Positions 16,503-27,727 are shown, counted from the stretch's first letter. The stretch is DNA of 47,889 nt from Candidatus Brevibacterium intestinavium (GCA_019117545.1 DWZN01000222.1:1-47889), one strand, 5' to 3'. Translations and numbers: made by a program. Notes: generated by a model from the letters alone, not told the origin.

Positions 16503-17567
16503 TCAGAACAGGGCCTGTTGGGCAGGTGGGGACAGTCCCGCGGCAGGGGAGTCAACGGTCGTCGCGGACTCCGGGCGACTGCGTCCTCGTCGGCGGGATT
16601 CGGACGGAGGGGCCCCATCACCCGATCCGCGCAGCCCATAGCGGTCGATGAGGGGATCGATGCGCTCGGCGAGCCAACGACGGTACTCCTTCGAGGCATA
16701 GGACGAAGTGGCGTACATCCTGCGATAGCGGGGCAGGAGCTCTGGGTGTTCGTGTTCGAGCCAGGTGAAGAACCACTCTCGTGCTCCCGGCCGCAGATGC
16801 AGCGGACCGTAGACGACTCGGGCGGCCCCGGCCTCCCTGATCGCACAAAGTGCCGAATCGAGGTGCTCGTGGGAATCGGTGAGCTTCGGCAGGATCGGCA
16901 TCATGAACACCGTGACGTCGAAGCCGAGTTCGGCGGCGGCGCGCACGGTGGCCAGTCGCGCCTTCGTCGTCGGGGTGCCGGGTTCGATGCCCTGCTGCAG
17001 AGCGTCGTCATGGACGGCGATCGACATGCTGATCTCGACCGGAGTGTCCTCGGCGACCCGCGACAGAAGAGGCAGATCGCGACGCAGGAGGGTGCCCTTG
17101 GTCAGGATCGACAGCGGCGTCGACCGTTCGGCCAGGGCGGTGATGATCCCGGGCATGAGGCCATAGCGTCCCTCTGCCCGCTGATAGGGATCGGTGTTCG
17201 TGCCCAGTGCGACATGCTCGTGGGCCCATTTCGGCCGCGCCAGCTCCGCGGCGAGCACCTCGGCGATGTTGACCTTGACGATGACCTGGCGATCGAAGTC
17301 GGTGCCGGCGTCGAGGTCGAGGTAGCGATGGGTGCTGCGGGCGAAGCAGTAGACGCAGGCGTGTGAGCAGCCGCGGTAGGGATTGATCGTCCAGGTGAAG
17401 GGCATCGAGCTCGATCGGGGGACCTTGTTGAGCGCCGATTTCGCAAGCACCTCGTGGAAGGTGACCGCTGAGAACTCCGGTGTTCGGACCGTGCGGATGA
17501 GTCCTTTGACCCCGAACAGGTCGGGGGTCGACGGGCCCGATTCGCCGGTCAGCTCGTTCCACCTCAT
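16503..17567 (-). CDS. Rv2578c-family radical SAM protein with clamp-motif-like tail
   Basis: 354-aa radical SAM enzyme related to the spore photoproduct lyase group. The iron-sulfur motif is CxxxCxxC in YRGCSHACVYCFARSTH (Cys67, Cys71, Cys74). Downstream are KVNIAEVLAAELARPKW, LGTNTDPYQRAEGRYGLMPGII, LSILTKGTLLRRDLPLL and VTVFMMPILPKLTDS. The N-terminus (MRWNELTGE) and layout match the actinobacterial Rv2578c family. After about residue 310 the sequence becomes a Ser/Arg/Pro-rich flexible tail ending exactly in QQALF. That fits the beta-clamp-binding consensus QxxLF, a hint of DNA repair, though the biochemical role of this family is not established to my knowledge. Confidence 0.9.
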   Translation of the reverse strand: MRWNELTGESGPSTPDLFGVKGLIRTVRTPEFSAVTFHEVLAKSALNKVPRSSSMPFTWTINPYRGCSHACVYCFARSTHRYLDLDAGTDFDRQVIVKVNIAEVLAAELARPKWAHEHVALGTNTDPYQRAEGRYGLMPGIITALAERSTPLSILTKGTLLRRDLPLLSRVAEDTPVEISMSIAVHDDALQQGIEPGTPTTKARLATVRAAAELGFDVTVFMMPILPKLTDSHEHLDSALCAIREAGAARVVYGPLHLRPGAREWFFTWLEHEHPELLPRYRRMYATSSYASKEYRRWLAERIDPLIDRYGLRGSGDGAPPSESRRRGRSRPESATTVDSPAAGLSPPAQQALF

Positions 17568-17664
17568 GGCTCAATTCGAACACGTCTTCGAATCCAGGTC
17601 AAGGGTGGAGGGCACCCGTCGGCGGTGACGAAGGTGAGCGGTCCGAGGTGCGCCTGTGACGAGG

Positions 17665-18177
17665 TCAGGACACACGCAGACCCTTGAACTGACTGCGATG
17701 GAACACGAGGGCTTCGGGCCCTTCCTCGCTGCGGGTGCCGAGGATCTCCAGCAGGGCCACGGTGTGATCGCCGGCTGCGAACTCGCTGTAGTGCCGGGTC
17801 CACAGCAGGGTCGAACTGCCCGGGATGGTCAGGGCGCCATCGGCGCTGACCTCGGGGTCGACGCCGCTGAAGCGTCGGGCGTGGTCCTTCGACGCGAGCT
17901 GCCTGGCCAGCGTCTGCTGTTCCGTGCTCAGCAGTGAGATGCCCAGTTCGGTCGCCCGGCGCAGTGCGGGCCAGGTGGTCGAGGAATTCTGGATCGCGAC
18001 GCTGACCAGCGGAGGGGCGAGGGAGACCCCGGCGGTCAGTGTGGAGGCCACGAGGCCGACCGGGGCTCCGTCGACCTCGGCGGCGATGAGAGCGACTCCC
18101 TGGGGAAAGCGGGAGAACGTCTCCCGGAGGGCTTCCGGCGAGGCTGGGTCCACCGCCGCAGGGCACATGTCTGCCAC
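17665..18177 (-). CDS. Flavin reductase domain protein
   Basis: About 170-aa flavin reductase-like (FMN-binding split-barrel) protein. RETFSRFPQGVALIAAEVDGAPVGLVASTLTAGVSLAPPLVSVAI shows the usual FMN-binding pattern with G-V-A-S-T. The segment LARQLASKDHARRFSGVD and the final LVFHRSQFKGL also fit. Such proteins supply reduced FMN to two-component monooxygenases or act as stand-alone reductases. The start is set at GTG 18177 because GAAGGAG lies eight bases upstream; an open frame extends to 18225. No monooxygenase gene is adjacent. A divergent MFS gene across a GTGAC-rich spacer may belong to the same regulon. Confidence 0.87.
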   Translation of the reverse strand: MADMCPAAVDPASPEALRETFSRFPQGVALIAAEVDGAPVGLVASTLTAGVSLAPPLVSVAIQNSSTTWPALRRATELGISLLSTEQQTLARQLASKDHARRFSGVDPEVSADGALTIPGSSTLLWTRHYSEFAAGDHTVALLEILGTRSEEGPEALVFHRSQFKGLRVS

Positions 18178-18225
18178 TGTCGTCACTCCTTCACCGCAGA
18201 TGATGTGTTGAGCGATCCGGATCAC

Positions 18226-18599
18226 AATCCGCCTGTCACGGGATCGGAGGATCGCTACAGCTGATGTTCGTCGTTGCCGCCGATCTTTGCAAGCCGCAAG
18301 CCCGGCCTGGAGTCTCAGGCGTCACAAGGCGGCACCGTGTGACACGAAGTGACCGACGGAGGCGAGTCGTGACGCGGTGCGTCTCCGGGCTCGGCGTCGG
18401 CGCACGGATTGTTCAGCGAAACAGGTCACCTCGGCGCGTCCGGATCGCAGGCGCGGTCGTCTGCACGATTCGGTCACAGGTGCCGTGGTGGCCGCCCGGC
18501 GACGCCGTTGCCTCGGGCCGGTGACGAGGCCGCCCGCCGGTGACGAACTGTGACGGTCGTGCGAGCCCGCTCCTGGTGCCGAGAGCATACTGGTCGACT
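18226..18599. promoter_or_regulatory. Intergenic array of ten GTGAC/GTCAC boxes
   Basis: This 374-base divergent spacer has no convincing gene. GTGAC occurs, on one strand or the other, at 18235, 18321, 18339, 18349, 18369, 18425, 18473, 18521, 18540 and 18550, where roughly one would be expected by chance. Spacings of 10, 10, 20, 18 and 19 bases suggest helical phasing, and two gaps are 48 bases. Boxes at 18321, 18425, 18473 and 18235 read GTCAC; the rest read GTGAC. This looks like a multi-site binding region for an unknown regulator. Confidence 0.5.
18586..18591 (+). promoter_or_regulatory. Candidate -10 element for MFS gene
   Basis: CATACT lies eight bases before the GTG at 18600. No ribosome-binding site precedes that GTG, so a leaderless transcript is likely. 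Confidence 0.4.
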
Positions 18600-20111
18600 G
18601 TGACTTCGACAGACGACCGCGCCGATTCGGCGCAGACATCACCCGCCCCCGCGCACGCACCGTCTGGGTCCGCTCCGTCGGGAACGGCCGACCCGCAGTC
18701 CCCGCGGGTTGTGCGCACGGCCTCGGACATCCACGCGGTGCTCGCCGAATTCGGCTCCCAGGGAACGAAGACGACGGCTGTGATCATCCTCGCCCTCGGC
18801 GGAATCTTCATGGACGCCTATGACTTCTCCTCGTTGGCCTTCGGCATCACGGCCATCCAGGAGCAGTTCGGCCTCAGCGGGTTCATGACCGGACTCGTCA
18901 ATGCCTCGATCATGGTCGGCGCGGTCATCGGCGCCCTCTTCGGCGGCTACCTCGTCGACCGGTTCGGCCGTTACCGGCTGTTCATGGCCGATATGGTCTT
19001 CTTCGTCGTGGCGGCGCTCGGCTGCGCCGTGGCCCCGAACGAATGGGTGCTCATCGTCTTCCGCTTCGTCATGGGCATCGGCGTCGGACTCGATCTCCCG
19101 GTGGCCATGGCCTTCCTCGCCGAATTCTCCAAGCTCAAGGGCAGAGGCAACCGCTCGCAGCGTGTCAATGCCTGGTCACCGGCCTGGTACTTCGCCACCG
19201 GTGTCGGTTACCTCGTCGTCCTCATCATCTTCGTCACCCTGCCCTATGAGCAGCACGCGATCCTGTGGCGCATCGTCGTCGGATTCGGTGCCGTTCCCGC
19301 ACTCATCGTGCTCCTCGTGCGCCGTCGCTACCTCGCAGAATCTCCCGAATGGCTGGCCAACCAGGGGGATCTGCGGGCCGCCGTCGATGTCATGCGCTCC
19401 CACCACAACCTCGATGTCGAACTGGCACCGGTCGAGGATCGGGACCCGACCGCAGCTTCGGCCGAGCCGGTCAAGGGCGGAAGGTGGAGCGGGTTCGCCG
19501 AACTCTTCGCACCGCGTTACCGAGTGCGCACCATCGTGGCCCTCTGCGTGTCCGTGTTCTCGACCTTCGGCTACAACGCCGTCGCCTACGGCACACCGCT
19601 GATCATCACCACCCTGTTCCACCAGACACCGCTGATCACGATCGTGTCCTCGCTGATCATCAACCTCGGCTTCGGCACCATCGGAGGCCTGCTCGGGATG
19701 AGCATCGTCAACCGCTTCGGCACTCGACGGCTCACCCTGTACGGTTTCGCGATCCAGGCGCTGTCGCTGGGGCTGCTGGCGATCGTCGGCATCCCGAACG
19801 GGGCCCTCGTCCTCGTCTCCGTGGCCATGCTCTCGGCCTTCGTCTTCGCCCAGGCCGGCGGTCCGGGTGCGAACCTCATGAACTACGCGACACTGTCCTA
19901 TCCGACGAGGCTGCGCGGAATCGGCATCGGGTTCAATCAGTCCGTGCTCCGGGCCTTCTCGATCGTCTCGCTCATCATGTTCCCGATCCTCGCGGCCTCC
20001 TTGGGCACGGGCGTGTTCTGGATCGTGGCCTGCGCCCCGCTGGCCGGGGCCATCGCAGTGGGCATCGTGAAATGGGATCCGACGGCCCAGGACGTCGAAG
20101 CCGAGAGCTGA
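18600..20111 (+). CDS. MFS transporter (sugar-porter-like)
   Basis: About 503-aa, 12-helix major facilitator. A polar Ser/Ala/Pro N-terminus of ~60 residues precedes helix 1 (TTAVIILALGGIFMDAYDFSSLAFGI). Motif A appears as GGYLVDRFGRYRLFM, and the helix 4-5 region as FRFVMGIGVGLDLPVAMAFLAEF. The LAESPEWLANQG segment in the central loop is the PESPRWL-like signature of the sugar porter / metabolite:H+ symporter branch. Helix 7 starts near TIVALCVSVFSTFGYNAVAYGTP. The GTG at 18600 is preferred over GTG 18540 because of the nearby -10. It lies downstream of the GTGAC array and converges with the GntR gene with a 3-base gap. Confidence 0.85.
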   Translation: MTSTDDRADSAQTSPAPAHAPSGSAPSGTADPQSPRVVRTASDIHAVLAEFGSQGTKTTAVIILALGGIFMDAYDFSSLAFGITAIQEQFGLSGFMTGLVNASIMVGAVIGALFGGYLVDRFGRYRLFMADMVFFVVAALGCAVAPNEWVLIVFRFVMGIGVGLDLPVAMAFLAEFSKLKGRGNRSQRVNAWSPAWYFATGVGYLVVLIIFVTLPYEQHAILWRIVVGFGAVPALIVLLVRRRYLAESPEWLANQGDLRAAVDVMRSHHNLDVELAPVEDRDPTAASAEPVKGGRWSGFAELFAPRYRVRTIVALCVSVFSTFGYNAVAYGTPLIITTLFHQTPLITIVSSLIINLGFGTIGGLLGMSIVNRFGTRRLTLYGFAIQALSLGLLAIVGIPNGALVLVSVAMLSAFVFAQAGGPGANLMNYATLSYPTRLRGIGIGFNQSVLRAFSIVSLIMFPILAASLGTGVFWIVACAPLAGAIAVGIVKWDPTAQDVEAES

Positions 20112-20114
20112 GGT

Positions 20115-20795
20115 TCAGTCGCCCTCGCCCTGAGCCTCATCTTCGGCGAGCCGGGCCAGCCGTCTCGAGTGCTTCTCGTGCTGGTCCTGACTCGTCCTCA
20201 GATGACTGGCGGCCAGGGCTCCCGCCTGCGCCTGGTCGCGTCGGGCGATCGCCTCGAAGAGCTCAGCGTGCTCGGCGGCGACGACATCGAGATCATCGTG
20301 CTGGCTCAGCTGCCAGCGCATCCGCGAGTCGAGCAGCGCTCCGATCTCGGCCAGCAGCTCATTGCCCGAGAGCTCGGTGACGATGGCGTGGAACTCGGCC
20401 GCGCACCTGTGAGCGCCGACGACCTCTCCGGCCTCCGACAGCTGTCGGCCCTTGAGCATCGTGGCCTCGAGGCGGGCCAGCCCCTCACGGGTGTGCCGCT
20501 GGGCCGCCAGCTCGAAGGCGAGCACGTCGAAGACCGTGCGCACCTCGTTGAGGTCGGCGATGTCGCTGGGGGAGAACACCCGGACCGTGGACCAGGTGTT
20601 CGGGCGGTTCGTCACCAATCCTTCGGAAGCGAGCTTCTTCAGCGCCTCCCGGATGGGCACGCGGGAGACACCGAGCTCGGTCGCGAGATTGCGCTCGACG
20701 AGCTTCTCTCCCGGCTGCCGGTGGCCATCGATGATCTCGTTGCGCAGCACCTCGGTGACCCGCACGGTCTCCGAACGCGGAGCCTCATCTGTCAT
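20115..20795 (-). CDS. GntR family regulator (FCD/FadR type)
   Basis: 226-aa GntR regulator. The N-terminal winged helix (about 8-75) contains RVTEVLRNEIIDGHRQPGEKLVERNLATELGVSRVPIREALKKLASEGLV, the canonical GntR pattern. The C-terminal domain (about 85-215) is helical, of the FCD type, with NEVRTVFDVLAFELAAQRH and HRCAAEFHAIVTELSGNELL carrying likely metal-binding Asp/His residues. It follows the DUF885 gene by 15 bases on the same strand, so the two are probably co-transcribed. The regulator may control that peptidase or the flanking transporters. Ligand unknown, often a carboxylate in this family. Confidence 0.93.
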   Translation of the reverse strand: MTDEAPRSETVRVTEVLRNEIIDGHRQPGEKLVERNLATELGVSRVPIREALKKLASEGLVTNRPNTWSTVRVFSPSDIADLNEVRTVFDVLAFELAAQRHTREGLARLEATMLKGRQLSEAGEVVGAHRCAAEFHAIVTELSGNELLAEIGALLDSRMRWQLSQHDDLDVVAAEHAELFEAIARRDQAQAGALAASHLRTSQDQHEKHSRRLARLAEDEAQGEGD

Positions 20796-20810
20796 CTCGG
20801 GAACCTCGCT

Positions 20811-22487
20811 TCACTGCGCGCGCCGCATCGCGGCACCGAGCGTGTCGAGCCCGACCGATCCGAGGTTCAGAGCCCGGGTGTGGAAGGCCTTGAGATCGAA
20901 GTCGGCCCCGGCGGAGGCCTTCGCCTCGTCGCGGAACTGCTCCCACAGGCGCTGACCGATCTTGTAGCTCGGAGCCTGACCGGGCCATCCGAGGTAGCGG
21001 TCGAGTTCGAAGGCCAGGAAGGACCGATCCATGGCCACGTTGTCGGTGAGGAACTGCCAGGCCTTCTGCCGATCCCAGATCCCGCCGCCGAGGCCGGTCG
21101 GGGCCTTCAGCCCGAGGTGGAAGCCGATGTCGAGGACCACGCGGGCCGCTCGCAGGCGCTGCGAATCGAGCATGCCCAGGTAGTCGCCGGGGTCGTCGAG
21201 GAACCCGAGATCGGCCATGAGCCTCTCCGCGTACAGCGCCCAGCCCTCACCGTGCCCGGACACCCAGCACATGAGGCGGCGCCAGCGATTGAGGGTGTCG
21301 GAGACATAGGTGGCCTGACCGATCTGCAGGTGATGGCCGGGCACTCCCTCGTGGTAGACCGTCGTCTTCTCCTGCCAGGTGGCGAACTCGCTCACGCCCT
21401 CCGGCACCGACCACCACATGCGACCCGGGCGGGAGAAGTCATCGGTCGGGCCCGTGTAGTAGATGCCGCCGGTGGCCGAGGGCGCGATCATGCATTCGAT
21501 CGTCCGCACGGGTTCGGGGATGTCGAAGTGGGACCGGCCGAGCTCGGTGATCGCCTCGTCGGCGGCCTGCTGCATCCACCTCCGCAGGGCCTCGGTGCCG
21601 TGCAGGCTGCGCTCGGGATCGTTGTTCAGGGCCTCCATGACCTCGAACAGATCGGCTCCGGGCATGATCCTGGCGGCCACCTCACGCTGTTCGGCATCGA
21701 TGCGGGCGAGCTCCTCGAGCCCCCATTCGTAGGTCTCGTCGAAGTCCACCTCGGCGCCGAGGAAGTCCCGTGAGTGGAGACCATAGTCCTCCCGGCCGCA
21801 GGCCTCGTTCTCACCGGCGGCGGGCAGCAGCTGCGAACCGAGGAAATCGGCCAGGTCCGATGCGGACTCACGCGCGGCCTCGGCACGGGCGCTCAGATCC
21901 GAGCGCAGAGGCGCAGGGGCCTCGGTGGCGTCGGCGACGAGCCGGTCGAAGCTGCTGCCGGGTGCCGCCAGTGCGCGAGCCTGTTCGATGACCTTCTCGA
22001 TCTGGAGCCGGGCGGCGACCCGGCCGTTCTCCCGCGCCAGCGTCAGGGACTCCTGGTAGCCGGCCAGCGAGGTCGGAATCGCGGCCAGAGTGGTCGAGAT
22101 GGTCTCCCAGTCCGCGACCGTCGAGGTCGGCATCAGGTCGAAGGCGTCGCGGGCCTGCTGCAGCGGGGACTCGATGACATTGAGGCTGGCATGCTTGATC
22201 CCGGCGTCGAAGGAGTCCCGGTCGACTCCGAGGCGATCGCGCATCGCATCGACGGTGACGAGATCGACCTCATCGAGCTCGGATCCCGCCGCGGCCTCGT
22301 CCAAGCGTGAGAGCGTGTCCACGGTGAGATCGTTGAGTGCTGAGAGACCGGCGGGGGAGAAGTCATCGAAGCCGGTCGCGCCGTCGAGGCCCAGATAGAG
22401 GGCGAGAGAGGGGGAGAGGGCGAGCATGTCGTCGACGTAGTCCTCGGCGACGGCGTCGACGGCGGAAGGGATTCTCTTCTGGGTCAT
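20811..22487 (-). CDS. DUF885 family predicted metallopeptidase
   Basis: 558-aa protein of the DUF885 family. The signature zinc-binding segment is VYHEGVPGHHLQIGQATYV, an HExxxGHH variant, in the C-terminal half, followed by HGEGWALYAERLMADLGF, which supplies the conserved GEGWALY glutamate. The N-terminal half is helical (LSPSLALYLGLDG and repeated Ala/Leu/Glu helices). No signal peptide is visible from the chosen start, so it is probably cytosolic. I use MTQKRIPSAVDAV (22487); the open frame to 22658 runs into the divergent MFS promoter and start. DUF885 proteins are presumed carboxypeptidases or related hydrolases, but substrates are mostly unknown. Confidence 0.9.
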   Translation of the reverse strand: MTQKRIPSAVDAVAEDYVDDMLALSPSLALYLGLDGATGFDDFSPAGLSALNDLTVDTLSRLDEAAAGSELDEVDLVTVDAMRDRLGVDRDSFDAGIKHASLNVIESPLQQARDAFDLMPTSTVADWETISTTLAAIPTSLAGYQESLTLARENGRVAARLQIEKVIEQARALAAPGSSFDRLVADATEAPAPLRSDLSARAEAARESASDLADFLGSQLLPAAGENEACGREDYGLHSRDFLGAEVDFDETYEWGLEELARIDAEQREVAARIMPGADLFEVMEALNNDPERSLHGTEALRRWMQQAADEAITELGRSHFDIPEPVRTIECMIAPSATGGIYYTGPTDDFSRPGRMWWSVPEGVSEFATWQEKTTVYHEGVPGHHLQIGQATYVSDTLNRWRRLMCWVSGHGEGWALYAERLMADLGFLDDPGDYLGMLDSQRLRAARVVLDIGFHLGLKAPTGLGGGIWDRQKAWQFLTDNVAMDRSFLAFELDRYLGWPGQAPSYKIGQRLWEQFRDEAKASAGADFDLKAFHTRALNLGSVGLDTLGAAMRRAQ

Positions 22488-22605
22488 GGGACCCACCCTA
22501 TCGCGATCTGCGTCACGTTCGAGATGGACCGGAGCCCGTCCTCGGCCCGGACCGGTTAGTCTGTCTCTGTTCCCGACACGCAGCAGAAAGTGAGACCGAT
22601 CTCCA

Positions 22606-23802
22606 GTGGCAAGAGCGAAGCTGTGGACGAAGGATTTCATCGTCGGAATCGGTCTCAACCTGTCGATGTCGATGGTGTTCTACCTGCTGATGACGTCCAT
22701 GGCCGGCTATGCCGTGGCCCGGTTCTCCGCCGGCGAGGCGGCCGCCGGATTCGCATCATCGGCGTTCGTCCTCGGCGCCGTGGTCGCCAGGGTGATCACC
22801 GGTAAGTACCTCGATTTCATCGGCCGTCGCAGACTGCTCATCATCACGATGGCGGTCTCGGTGCTCGCCTCGTTGGCGTACCTGGTCGCCGACAGCCTCA
22901 CCGTCCTCATCGGTCTGCGGATCGTCCACGGGATCGCCTTCGGGGCCGGCAACACCGCGATCATGACGGCCATCCAGAGCATCATCCCCGCTCCCAGGCG
23001 GGGTGAGGGCACGGGCTACTTCGGAACCGCCACGACACTGTCGACGGCGCTCGGGCCCTATCTGGGGGTGGTCCTTCCCCGCGAGTTCGACTTCGCGATG
23101 CTCTTCCTCGCCTCGGCGTTCATGTCCGTCATCGCCCTTCTGGCCTGCATCCTCATCCGACTCCCGGCTCAGGAGATCAGCGACTACCAGCGGCGGACGA
23201 AATGGCATCTCAAGCTCGCCACCCTCGTCGATCGGGACGGATTGCGGATCGGTTCGGTCATGCTGCTGGCCGGCACCGCCTATGCCGCCGCTCTCGTGTT
23301 CCTCGCCGGCTATGCCGCCGAGCACGGTGTCGCACCCGCTGCCTCTCTGTTCTTCGTCGCCTTCGCCGTGGCCTCGCTGGTCGCCCGCCTCTTCGTCGGC
23401 CGACTGCAGGACACCCTCGGCGACAATGCGGTGATCTTCCCGGTCTTCGCCTGCGATATCGCCGGCAACATCCTGCTGGCGCTGTGGCCGACGATGCCGG
23501 GAATCGTCCTCGCCGGAGTGCTCATCGGCCTCGGCTTCGGCTCACTCATGCCGTGTCTGCAGGCCATCACCGTCAAATCGGTGCCGATGAATCGCGTGCC
23601 CGTTGCCACCGCGTCCTTCTTCCTCCTCCTCGATGCCGGTTCGGGCGTCGGTCCAGTGATCCTCGGAGCCCTCTATCCGCTGACCGGCGGCAGCGGGATG
23701 TTCCTCGTCTGTGCCGGCCTCGTGGTCGCGGCCATCGGCGTCTACATCGGGGTCCACGGACATCGCCGAGGCGGCCGCCCGGGAGAGGAGTTCCTCGCCT
23801 GA
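22606..23802 (+). CDS. MFS transporter
   Basis: 398-aa, 12-helix major facilitator. It opens with KDFIVGIGLNLSMSMVFYLLMTSMAGYAV, then motif A as ARVITGKYLDFIGRRRLLI, and IGLRIVHGIAFGAGNTAIMTAIQSIIP. This is the shape of the small drug/metabolite efflux MFS proteins common in Gram-positive bacteria. The C-terminal half has FFVAFAVASLVARLFVGRLQD as the second motif A copy. The GTG start lies 118 bases from the divergent DUF885 start. The ribosome-binding site is weak. Substrate unknown. Confidence 0.87.
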   Translation: MARAKLWTKDFIVGIGLNLSMSMVFYLLMTSMAGYAVARFSAGEAAAGFASSAFVLGAVVARVITGKYLDFIGRRRLLIITMAVSVLASLAYLVADSLTVLIGLRIVHGIAFGAGNTAIMTAIQSIIPAPRRGEGTGYFGTATTLSTALGPYLGVVLPREFDFAMLFLASAFMSVIALLACILIRLPAQEISDYQRRTKWHLKLATLVDRDGLRIGSVMLLAGTAYAAALVFLAGYAAEHGVAPAASLFFVAFAVASLVARLFVGRLQDTLGDNAVIFPVFACDIAGNILLALWPTMPGIVLAGVLIGLGFGSLMPCLQAITVKSVPMNRVPVATASFFLLLDAGSGVGPVILGALYPLTGGSGMFLVCAGLVVAAIGVYIGVHGHRRGGRPGEEFLA

Positions 23803-23904
23803 GACGCCCGGTTCCACCGCCGTCGGGATCGAGATAGCCTGAAGGGGAACCGCATGGTGGGCTCTCGCCCTCCGCCTCAGCGCCCGTTTCTCCGGAGGAC
23901 CAGA

Positions 23905-24702
23905 ATGAAGTTCGCGCTCGCTCAGATCAACTCGACCACCTCGGTGCCCGAGAACCTCGACAAGGTCCGCACGTTCACCCGTGAGGCCGCCGAGGCGGGG
24001 GCCCGGTTCATCGTCTTCCCCGAAGCCACGATGTCGGCCTTCGGCCCGGGCCTGCGTGCCATGGCCGAGGAGCACGCCGATTCCTGGAGGGCCGCTCTCA
24101 AGGGGCTGGCCGCCGAAGCCGGCATCACCGTCATCATCGGCGAATTCGGCGCGGCCGCCGATAAGGTCATCAATCTCCTCGCCGTCTACACTCCGGACGG
24201 CGACCGCCGCGACTATGCGAAGATCCACCTCTACGACGCCTTCGGATTCAAGGAATCGGACACGGTGGAACCGGGGGAGGAGCCGGTGGTCATCAGCATC
24301 GACGGCGAGGACGTGGGTCTGGCCCTGTGCTACGACATCCGCTTTCCCAAGCTCTTCGCCGAACTCAGCCGCCGCGGCGCCCGGCTGGCAGTGGTCGCCG
24401 CCGCGTGGGGCGCCGGGCCCGGGAAGGTCGAGCAGTGGGAGATCCTCGCCCGGGCCAGGGCGCTGGATTCGAATATGTTCGTGGCCGCACTCGGCCAGGC
24501 CGATCCCGAGGTCTCGGGGGTCGAGGTGCCGGAGAAGGGCCCGACGGGCGTCGGGCACAGCCTCGTGTCCGACCCGTTCGGTCATGTCCTCAGCTCGCTC
24601 GACGGGGCCGAGCGCCTCGAGATCGTCGACCTCGAACTGTCCGGTGCGGACAAGGCCGCCGAGGCGGTCCCGGTTCTGGCCAACGCGAAGCTCGGGTACT
24701 GA
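23905..24702 (+). CDS. Carbon-nitrogen hydrolase (nitrilase superfamily)
   Basis: 265-aa nitrilase-superfamily amidase. The catalytic triad is readable: Glu40 in FIVFPEATMSAFG, Lys106 in RDYAKIHLYDAFGF, and Cys142 in GLALCYDIRFPKLF. The length and the YDIRFPKLF segment resemble the Nit/omega-amidase branch, which hydrolyses 2-oxoglutaramate or deaminated glutathione, but specificity is not proven. GGAGG precedes the ATG by seven bases; the open frame from 23854 upstream is not used. It stands alone between an MFS gene and a TetR gene, and no operon partner overlaps. Confidence 0.92.
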   Translation: MKFALAQINSTTSVPENLDKVRTFTREAAEAGARFIVFPEATMSAFGPGLRAMAEEHADSWRAALKGLAAEAGITVIIGEFGAAADKVINLLAVYTPDGDRRDYAKIHLYDAFGFKESDTVEPGEEPVVISIDGEDVGLALCYDIRFPKLFAELSRRGARLAVVAAAWGAGPGKVEQWEILARARALDSNMFVAALGQADPEVSGVEVPEKGPTGVGHSLVSDPFGHVLSSLDGAERLEIVDLELSGADKAAEAVPVLANAKLGY

Positions 24703-24797
24703 GTCCTGCCGAACCCGGGACTGTGACCAGAACCGGGGCCCTGCAGAAGCGGTCGGGGGCTGCGAACAGGGTGTGAGTGTGCCGCAGAACACTCGAT

Positions 24798-24829
24798 TTG
24801 CACTTGAGGCAAAAATGCACGGAGTGCAA
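24798..24829. promoter_or_regulatory. Inverted repeat upstream of TetR-DHA2 efflux operon
   Basis: TTGCACT (24798-24804) and AGTGCAA (24823-24829) are exact 7-bp inverted arms separated by 18 bases. They end 10 bases before the TetR ATG, within the presumed promoter (AATAGT at 24831-24836 as possible -10). This is likely the site of TetR autoregulation. Confidence 0.5.
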
Positions 24830-24839
24830 CAATAGTCTC

Positions 24840-27319
<2,480 letters not shown>

Positions 27320-27362
27320 TCACCGACTCCCGTGCTCGAGGACCGCTTGAGCCGCAGACGTG

Positions 27363-27399
27363 CTGAGGGCGCCGACAGTCGATCTGTCGGCGCCCTCAG
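27363..27399. terminator. Strong bidirectional terminator hairpin
   Basis: A perfect 16-bp stem, CTGAGGGCGCCGACAG (27363-27378) with its complement at 27384-27399, closes a five-base loop. It lies between the convergent exporter (stop 27319) and accE-like (stop 27416) genes and can serve both strands. Confidence 0.8.
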
Positions 27400-27415
27400 A
27401 GTGTCCAGCAGCGAT

Positions 27416-27727
27416 TCAGCGCCTCAGCGTCTGGGTCCAGGTCGGGGGCAGACGCCTGCGCACATTGCGGCGAGGGGCGCTGAAGCCCGCACGGTCGTTC
27501 TTCTTCGTCTCGAGCTCGTCGTCGGCCGCGGCCTGATTGGCCGCGTAGGCGCGAGCCACCTGACGGATCGCGACCACGGCGGCCACGGCCGCGGCGCTGG
27601 CCATCTCGTCGCTGATCGGTTCACCGTCATCGGAGTGCACCTGTGACCGGCTCTCGACCGATGGCACCCGAAGCGTCTCGCCGGACTCAGGATCAACCTC
27701 GGTCTCGGTCTGCGCGTGCTCACTCAT
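27416..27727 (-). CDS. Acyl-CoA carboxylase epsilon-subunit-like protein
   Basis: Short 103-aa protein. An acidic N-terminus leads to a helix (about 40-70, [26 protein letters not shown]), then a charged stretch and a basic C-terminus ending [13 protein letters not shown]. Position and shape (start overlapping accD by four bases, helix plus C-terminal Trp) match AccE5/epsilon subunits, which stabilise the actinobacterial acyl-CoA carboxylase complex. It is longer at the N-terminus than minimal epsilon subunits. Sequence conservation in this family is low, so the call leans on context. Confidence 0.7.
   Translation of the reverse strand: MSEHAQTETEVDPESGETLRVPSVESRSQVHSDDGEPISDEMASAAAVAAVVAIRQVARAYAANQAAADDELETKKNDRAGFSAPRRNVRRRLPPTWTQTLRR

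Noticed and set aside
20169..21773. 534-residue plus-strand open frame opposite gntR and DUF885
   Set aside because: It runs through two well-supported minus-strand genes and shows only composition-driven sequence.
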